DNA of 64,000 bases from Bacteroidota bacterium (GTDB taxonomy: Bacteria > Bacteroidota > Bacteroidia > Cytophagales > Cyclobacteriaceae): the NCBI GenBank assembly GCA_023428695.1, contig JAEYWY010000026.1, positions 248,001-312,000 on the forward strand. The letters are read 5' to 3'. Below, in pieces: positions 59,479 through 64,000 of the stretch (the stretch's first letter is position 1; each line of letters begins with the position of its first letter). Under the pieces are notes generated by a model. It saw nothing but the letters and a program-made list of their open reading frames with translations, was not told where the DNA came from and did no database searches. A program made the translations under genes and the position numbers.

Positions 59479-60787
59479 CATTTTTATTTTCCTGTTTTTT
59501 ATCACCTGCACGGTTAACGCACAACGCGAGGTAACTCTCGAGGAAGTCATCGCGGTGGCAATTGAAAAGAATTATGACGTTCGTATTGCGCGCAAGGCAT
59601 CGGAATCCTCGAAACTGGACGATGACTACGCATTCAACGCTTTTCTTCCGAGAGTAAACGGCACTGGTTCTATTTCGTGGACTAATAATGATCAGGAAAT
59701 TCGCCTTCAGAGTCAGGAGGGTGGCACGATTGAGCGTACGGGTCCGACGGCGTCTAATAACCTGGCCGGATCAATCCAACTCGACTGGGCACTCTTCGAC
59801 GGTCTGCGCATGTTTGCCACGCGCGAACGCGTTGCGCTGCTCGCGGAGCAGGGTGAATTACTGGTGAAAAATCAGATGGTAAATACCATCGCATCGGTTA
59901 CGACAAATTACTACGACATTGTTCGTCAGAAGCAACAACTGAGGGCTATTCAGGAACAGATGGCGGTGAATGACGTTCGCGTAAAACTTGCGGAAAGACG
60001 CTTTGAGGTCGGAACTGCCGCGAAACCTGAACTGCTGCAGGCACGCGTTGACTATAATGCAACGCGGGCACTTGCCATTCAACAGGAGGCCGTCATCTCA
60101 CAACTTAAAGCACAGCTGAATGCGTCCCTTGGCATGGAACTACCCACGGAGTATGACGTTGCCGATACCATTATTCTGAATCTCGACCTCGATCGTGAAG
60201 GCCTTATCAATTCTGTTGAGAACTCAAACTTCGGACTTCAGGCGGCGCGGCAGGCAGTTGATATTTCTTCTCTTGCCGTGCGTGAGCGCAGGTCGGAGTA
60301 TCTTCCGTTTCTGAATTTCAATGCCGCGTACACTTATTCGAAGACCGAAAACACCAAGTTATTGAATCCGTTTAGCCCATTTTTCATTGCGAACAACGGA
60401 TTGAACTACGGATTCACTGTTAACGTTCCGATTTTCAACGGGATGAATCAAAGGAGGTTGGTGCAACAATCCCGGATTGTGCAGAATCAGCAGGAGATTC
60501 TGTATCAGCAGCAGCGGGCAGAGGTGAATGTTGCAGTTCAGAATGCGTACACCAACTATGAAAACCACCTTCGAATCCTGAAGGTTGAAGAGGAGAACAT
60601 CAATTTTGCACGCGAAAATGTCGCCATTGCACTGGAAGTATTTCGACGTGGTGCCGGCACGGTGCTGGAACTTCGTACAGCGCAGCAGAGTCTTGCCGAT
60701 GCGTATACGCGACTGATCAACGCACGTTATCTCGCCAAGGCGGCGGAAACTGAATTGCTGCGTTTGAATGGTTCCCTTCTTCGCTAG
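59465..60787 (+). CDS. TolC-family outer-membrane channel
   Basis: A 440-residue outer-membrane efflux protein with a signal peptide (SIFIFLFFITCTVNAQ, cleavage after NAQ) and two repeats of long helices and barrel strands: VTLEEVIAVAIEKNYDVRIARK, RFEVGTAAKPELLQARVDYN, YGFTVNVPIFNGMNQRR and VFRRGAGTVLELRTAQQSLADAY. The ATG at 59465 overlaps the pump gene by 14 bases, so the three efflux genes form one operon. A longer start at 59423 is unlikely, as it would add a charged head before the signal. Confidence 0.92.
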   Translation: MKYSSIFIFLFFITCTVNAQREVTLEEVIAVAIEKNYDVRIARKASESSKLDDDYAFNAFLPRVNGTGSISWTNNDQEIRLQSQEGGTIERTGPTASNNLAGSIQLDWALFDGLRMFATRERVALLAEQGELLVKNQMVNTIASVTTNYYDIVRQKQQLRAIQEQMAVNDVRVKLAERRFEVGTAAKPELLQARVDYNATRALAIQQEAVISQLKAQLNASLGMELPTEYDVADTIILNLDLDREGLINSVENSNFGLQAARQAVDISSLAVRERRSEYLPFLNFNAAYTYSKTENTKLLNPFSPFFIANNGLNYGFTVNVPIFNGMNQRRLVQQSRIVQNQQEILYQQQRAEVNVAVQNAYTNYENHLRILKVEEENINFARENVAIALEVFRRGAGTVLELRTAQQSLADAYTRLINARYLAKAAETELLRLNGSLLR

Positions 60788-60849
60788 CGCAAACAAATTT
60801 CTTTCGGGGCAGATTGCCGATCGTGAACGCGGAAATCTATATTGCGTGA

Positions 60850-61665
60850 ATGATGTCATTGATCGGGCAGGCGGCAGATTTTCTACGTAGCCGTGGCATT
60901 CTTAATCCTGAAGTGGGTGTCATTCTCGGGACAGGATTGGGAAACGCTTTTGTCAGGCAAATCGAAACTCCGCAGGTGGTCCCATACACGGAGATCCCCA
61001 ATTTTCCGGAGGCAACCGTTGAACATCATCACGGCAAGCTTGTTTTCGGGAAGATACGCGGGAAGCGTGTACTTACCATGCAGGGGCGGTTTCACTACTA
61101 CGAGGGATATTCCATGCAGCAAATCACGCTTCCTGTGCGTGTGATGAAAAAGTTGGGAGTCCGCGCGTTGCTGATTTCGAACGCGGCAGGAAATCTCAGG
61201 AAGGACTGGAACAAAAGCGAACTGATGCTGATTGATGATCACATCAACCTTTTACCGGAGAATCCGCTGCGAGGGAAAAATCTCGATGAAATGGGGCCGC
61301 GTTTTCCAGATATGAGTCGACCTTATTCGCGGGAGTTGAATACGAAGTTGAAGCGGATTGCAGCATCGGCGGAAGTCACGTTGCGTGAAGGAGTATACGC
61401 GAGCGTCAGCGGGCCAAACCTGGAGACGAGGGCGGAATACAGGTATTTGCAGCGTATTGGCGCCGACGCAGTGGGAATGAGTACCGTACCAGAGGTCATA
61501 GTCGCCAACCACATGGGGCTTTCATGCTGCGCGATTTCGGTTCTTACGGATGACTGCGATCCGGACAACCTCAAGCCGGTACAACTTCCGGAAATTATTG
61601 AAGCGGCCGCAAAGGCTGAACCTTCGCTCACCCGCTTGCTCCTCGACCTGATGGAAGAGTTATAA
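60850..61665 (+). CDS. punA: Purine nucleoside phosphorylase (trimeric type)
   Basis: Cleaves inosine and guanosine with phosphate to base and ribose-1-phosphate. The 271-residue protein shows VGVILGTGLGNAF (phosphate site), VEHHHGKLVFG, MQGRFHYYEGYSMQQITLPVRVMK, ISNAAGNLR, MSRPYS and the late VGMSTVPEVIVANHMGL, a complete set for the class I trimeric family. It starts at one of two adjacent ATGs (60850/60853). The gap to the second uvrA is 55 bases. Confidence 0.95.
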   Translation: MMSLIGQAADFLRSRGILNPEVGVILGTGLGNAFVRQIETPQVVPYTEIPNFPEATVEHHHGKLVFGKIRGKRVLTMQGRFHYYEGYSMQQITLPVRVMKKLGVRALLISNAAGNLRKDWNKSELMLIDDHINLLPENPLRGKNLDEMGPRFPDMSRPYSRELNTKLKRIAASAEVTLREGVYASVSGPNLETRAEYRYLQRIGADAVGMSTVPEVIVANHMGLSCCAISVLTDDCDPDNLKPVQLPEIIEAAAKAEPSLTRLLLDLMEEL

Positions 61666-61720
61666 TCGGATTCGCGTTAAAGAACATTCCGAACAGGAAA
61701 TTTGTATATAGTATTTGATA

Positions 61721-64000
61721 ATGACAAAGCACTCCTCTCCAACCCCGCCCGATGTCTCCGGATTCGACGCAATTGAGGTGATCGGGGCCCGTGAACATAA
61801 TCTCAAGAACATATCCATTTCGTTTCCGCGAAACAAACTCGTGGTAATAACCGGTATCAGCGGCAGTGGAAAGTCGTCGCTTGCTTTTGACACGATCTAT
61901 GCCGAGGGTCAGCGGAGATACATGGAAAGTTTTTCGGCCTATGCCCGAAGCTTCATCGGAAATCTCGAACGCCCGGATGTTGACAAAATCAATGGCCTGA
62001 GCCCTGTTATTTCAATTGAACAAAAGACGACGTCACGCAACCCCAGGTCTACTGTTGGAACCGTTACCGAGATATACGATTTCATGCGATTGCTTTTTGC
62101 CCGGGCAGGTGAAGCTTTCTCATACCTTACCGGCGATCGTATGGTCCGGCAGTCGGAAGATCAGATCCTGGACGCTATCATTAATAACCTGAAAGGTAAA
62201 AAACTTGTATTGCTGGCGCCCCTTATCAAAGGACGAAAAGGCCACTACCGTGAACTCTTCCAGCAAATTCGAAAATCCGGCTACACACGCGTGCGTGTAG
62301 ATGGTGAGTTGAAGGAAATCACAGCCAAGATGCAGGTGGACCGTTACAAAATACACGACATAGAAGTTGTGATCGACCGTATCGTCGCCGACGCGAAAGA
62401 CCGTTTTAGAATAGGGCAGTCGATAAGGAAGGGGCTTCGCGAGGGCAAAGGCGTTATTATGGTTATGGAAGAATACGGAACAATCCATCATTTTTCCAAA
62501 TTTCTGATGGATCCGAAGACCGGTCTCTCCTATGATGAACCAGCACCGAACAACTTCTCATTCAACTCGCCTTATGGTGCGTGTCCTTCGTGCAATGGGC
62601 TGGGAGTTATCGAGGAGATTACAGAGGAGTCCGTAATTCCCGACAAAAAACTGAGCATCAGTCGGGGTGGAATCCTGCCTCTCGGAGAGTATCGCGATAT
62701 ATGGATATTCAAGAAGATTGAAGCAATACTGAAACGCAAAAAGGTTGCGCTCACCTCACCGATAAAAGACATTCCACGGGACATCATCAAAGTACTCCTT
62801 TACGGGGAGGATGAACCCGTTTCAGTTCCATCAGTAAAATACCCGGGCACCGAATGGAATACCCGTTTCGAGGGGATAATAAATTTCCTGGAGAAACAGC
62901 GCGACGAAGGTTCAGAATCGATCCGGAAATGGGTCGAGGATTTTACAGTTTCGCGGACATGTCCGGAATGCAATGGCTTAAGACTGAAAAAGGAATCACT
63001 CCACTTCCTGATTGATGGCAAGAACATTGGTGAATTGGCGTTGCTTGACATCGCGTCTCTTTCACGTTGGTTTACTGGTCTCGAAAAAAGACTGAGCGAA
63101 AAACAACGCGTTATAGGTGCCGAAGTATTAAAGGAAATTAGAAAGCGAATCGGGTTTTTACTTGACGTAGGACTCGAGTATCTGAGTCTTAACCGCCCGA
63201 TTAGAACGCTTAGCGGCGGAGAATCTCAACGTATCCGGCTTGCGACACAGATCGGAACTCAACTCGTTGGTGTGTTGTACATTCTGGACGAGCCGAGTAT
63301 CGGACTTCACGCGCGCGATAACGTCAAGCTTATTAAGGCGCTCAAAGATCTTCGCGATATCGGGAACTCAGTTGTTGTTGTCGAGCATGACAAAGAGATG
63401 ATGCTCGAATCAGACTTCATTCTCGACATTGGTCCGGGCGCGGGCCGGCATGGTGGTCTTGTTGTCGCACAGGGCGATCCGAAGCGTTTCCTCGCCAACA
63501 AAAGTACTACTGCAAAATATCTGAGTGGCGAAATTACTATTCCATATAACTCAAAACGTCGAAAAGGATCCGGCGAAAAGATCCGAATCACAGGCGCGCG
63601 TGGGAACAACCTGAAAAATGTTAAACTCGAGATTCCACTCGGAACGCTGACGTGCGTTACCGGTGTCTCGGGCAGCGGAAAGTCAACGCTGATTCATGAT
63701 ACTCTCTTCCCGATTCTTAACAGGCACTTCTATAACTCGAGAACGGAACCTCTCTCGTTTGACAAAGTGGAAGGTCTCGATCTTATTGACAAAGTAATTG
63801 AAGTCGACCAGTCCCCGATTGGTAGAACACCGCGGTCAAATCCGGCAACGTACACAGGTGTATTTACGGATATACGTGATCTATTTGCGCAGCTACCCGA
63901 ATCAAAGATAAGAGGTTACAAAACGGGACGATTTTCCTTTAACGTTAAGGGTGGCCGTTGCGAGACCTGCGAAGGTGCCGGGCTTCGACTTATTGAGATG
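61721..64000 (+). CDS. uvrA: Excinuclease ABC subunit A, canonical form (cut by window end)
   Basis: The first 760 residues of a second UvrA. It has VIGAREHNLKNISISFP at the start, Walker A GISGSGKSS, a UvrB-binding-like region (LLAPLIKGRKGHYRELF), zinc pairs CPSC and CPEC, signature LSGGESQ, Walker B ILDEPSIGLH, second Walker A GVSGSGKST, and the canonical VDQSPIGRTPRSNPATYTG; it breaks off within the second zinc module (CETCEGAG). By these motifs it is closer to E. coli UvrA than the copy at 2884. The ATG at 61721 is clear. Confidence 0.93.
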   Translation, partial: MTKHSSPTPPDVSGFDAIEVIGAREHNLKNISISFPRNKLVVITGISGSGKSSLAFDTIYAEGQRRYMESFSAYARSFIGNLERPDVDKINGLSPVISIEQKTTSRNPRSTVGTVTEIYDFMRLLFARAGEAFSYLTGDRMVRQSEDQILDAIINNLKGKKLVLLAPLIKGRKGHYRELFQQIRKSGYTRVRVDGELKEITAKMQVDRYKIHDIEVVIDRIVADAKDRFRIGQSIRKGLREGKGVIMVMEEYGTIHHFSKFLMDPKTGLSYDEPAPNNFSFNSPYGACPSCNGLGVIEEITEESVIPDKKLSISRGGILPLGEYRDIWIFKKIEAILKRKKVALTSPIKDIPRDIIKVLLYGEDEPVSVPSVKYPGTEWNTRFEGIINFLEKQRDEGSESIRKWVEDFTVSRTCPECNGLRLKKESLHFLIDGKNIGELALLDIASLSRWFTGLEKRLSEKQRVIGAEVLKEIRKRIGFLLDVGLEYLSLNRPIRTLSGGESQRIRLATQIGTQLVGVLYILDEPSIGLHARDNVKLIKALKDLRDIGNSVVVVEHDKEMMLESDFILDIGPGAGRHGGLVVAQGDPKRFLANKSTTAKYLSGEITIPYNSKRRKGSGEKIRITGARGNNLKNVKLEIPLGTLTCVTGVSGSGKSTLIHDTLFPILNRHFYNSRTEPLSFDKVEGLDLIDKVIEVDQSPIGRTPRSNPATYTGVFTDIRDLFAQLPESKIRGYKTGRFSFNVKGGRCETCEGAGLRLIEM

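Noticed and set aside
1..64000. CRISPR arrays, tRNA or rRNA genes, transposases, integrases, phage genes
   Set aside because: No regular repeat-spacer pattern, cloverleaf, rRNA-like stretch or mobile-element enzyme was seen.

Overview
The window looks like a chromosomal segment of a Bacteroidota bacterium, most likely order Cytophagales. The signs are family-level: a fused MurF-alanine racemase, DUF4783, DUF4293, DUF1573, DUF2911 and YbbR proteins, an enlarged NusB, two UvrA paralogues, many SPII lipoproteins, and promoters of the Bacteroidota form (-33 TTTG/ATTG, -7 TAnnTTTG). Base composition looks even, near 50 percent GC by eye. I see no rRNA, tRNA, CRISPR array, IS element or prophage. 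Coding density is high and no gene-free stretch exceeds about 180 bp.

Layout. 1-6.6 kb: tail of an unknown gene, a GT4 glycosyltransferase, an ECF sigma factor with an overlapping small partner, an acidic-tailed small protein, uvrA, proC. 6.7-13.2 kb: gdhA, a MATE exporter, a lipoprotein, a DUF3253 protein (possibly frameshifted), recX, a YcxB-like membrane protein, nadC, DUF4783. 13.3-20.2 kb: gpmI, a lipoprotein, an MsbA-type ABC exporter coupled to a Fur-family repressor, a TerC-family protein, and a convergent TerB/LETM1-like protein. 20.2-27.3 kb: feoA-feoB-purK-purE in one tight array, a small GCG-ended protein, murF-alr and a CsaA-like protein. 27.4-32.9 kb: small secreted and membrane proteins, a divergent HisA lacking the first catalytic Asp, a PD40/OmpA-like protein, DUF2911, an aspartyl protease-PDZ protein, and a receiver-like protein.

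33.0-38.0 kb is the most interesting accessory-looking region: a flavoprotein of the geranylgeranyl-reductase type, a lipoprotein TIM-barrel isomerase, a UbiA-family prenyltransferase, a type III polyketide synthase and a methyltransferase. Together they suggest a small biosynthetic locus for a modified, possibly prenylated phenolic or quinone lipid. 38.0-47.0 kb: an LPP20-like lipoprotein, htpG, an S9 peptidase, DUF4293, and a thiolase-truA-ABC array. 47.0-49.7 kb: a beta-barrel protein between two ABC half-transporters whose complementary degenerate motifs suggest one heterodimer. 49.8-55.3 kb: leucine dehydrogenase and a nusB-ytxH-DUF1573-yajC-ybbR-coaE series. 55.3-60.8 kb: an RND tripartite efflux operon. 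60.8-64 kb: purine nucleoside phosphorylase and a second uvrA, cut by the window end.

Many convergent genes touch or overlap at their stop codons; three pairs share exactly the palindrome TGATCA. Start codons were moved from the longest frame when an internal start fitted the family length, signal peptide or promoter better. Functions are inferred from family motifs read by eye; no database search was run.
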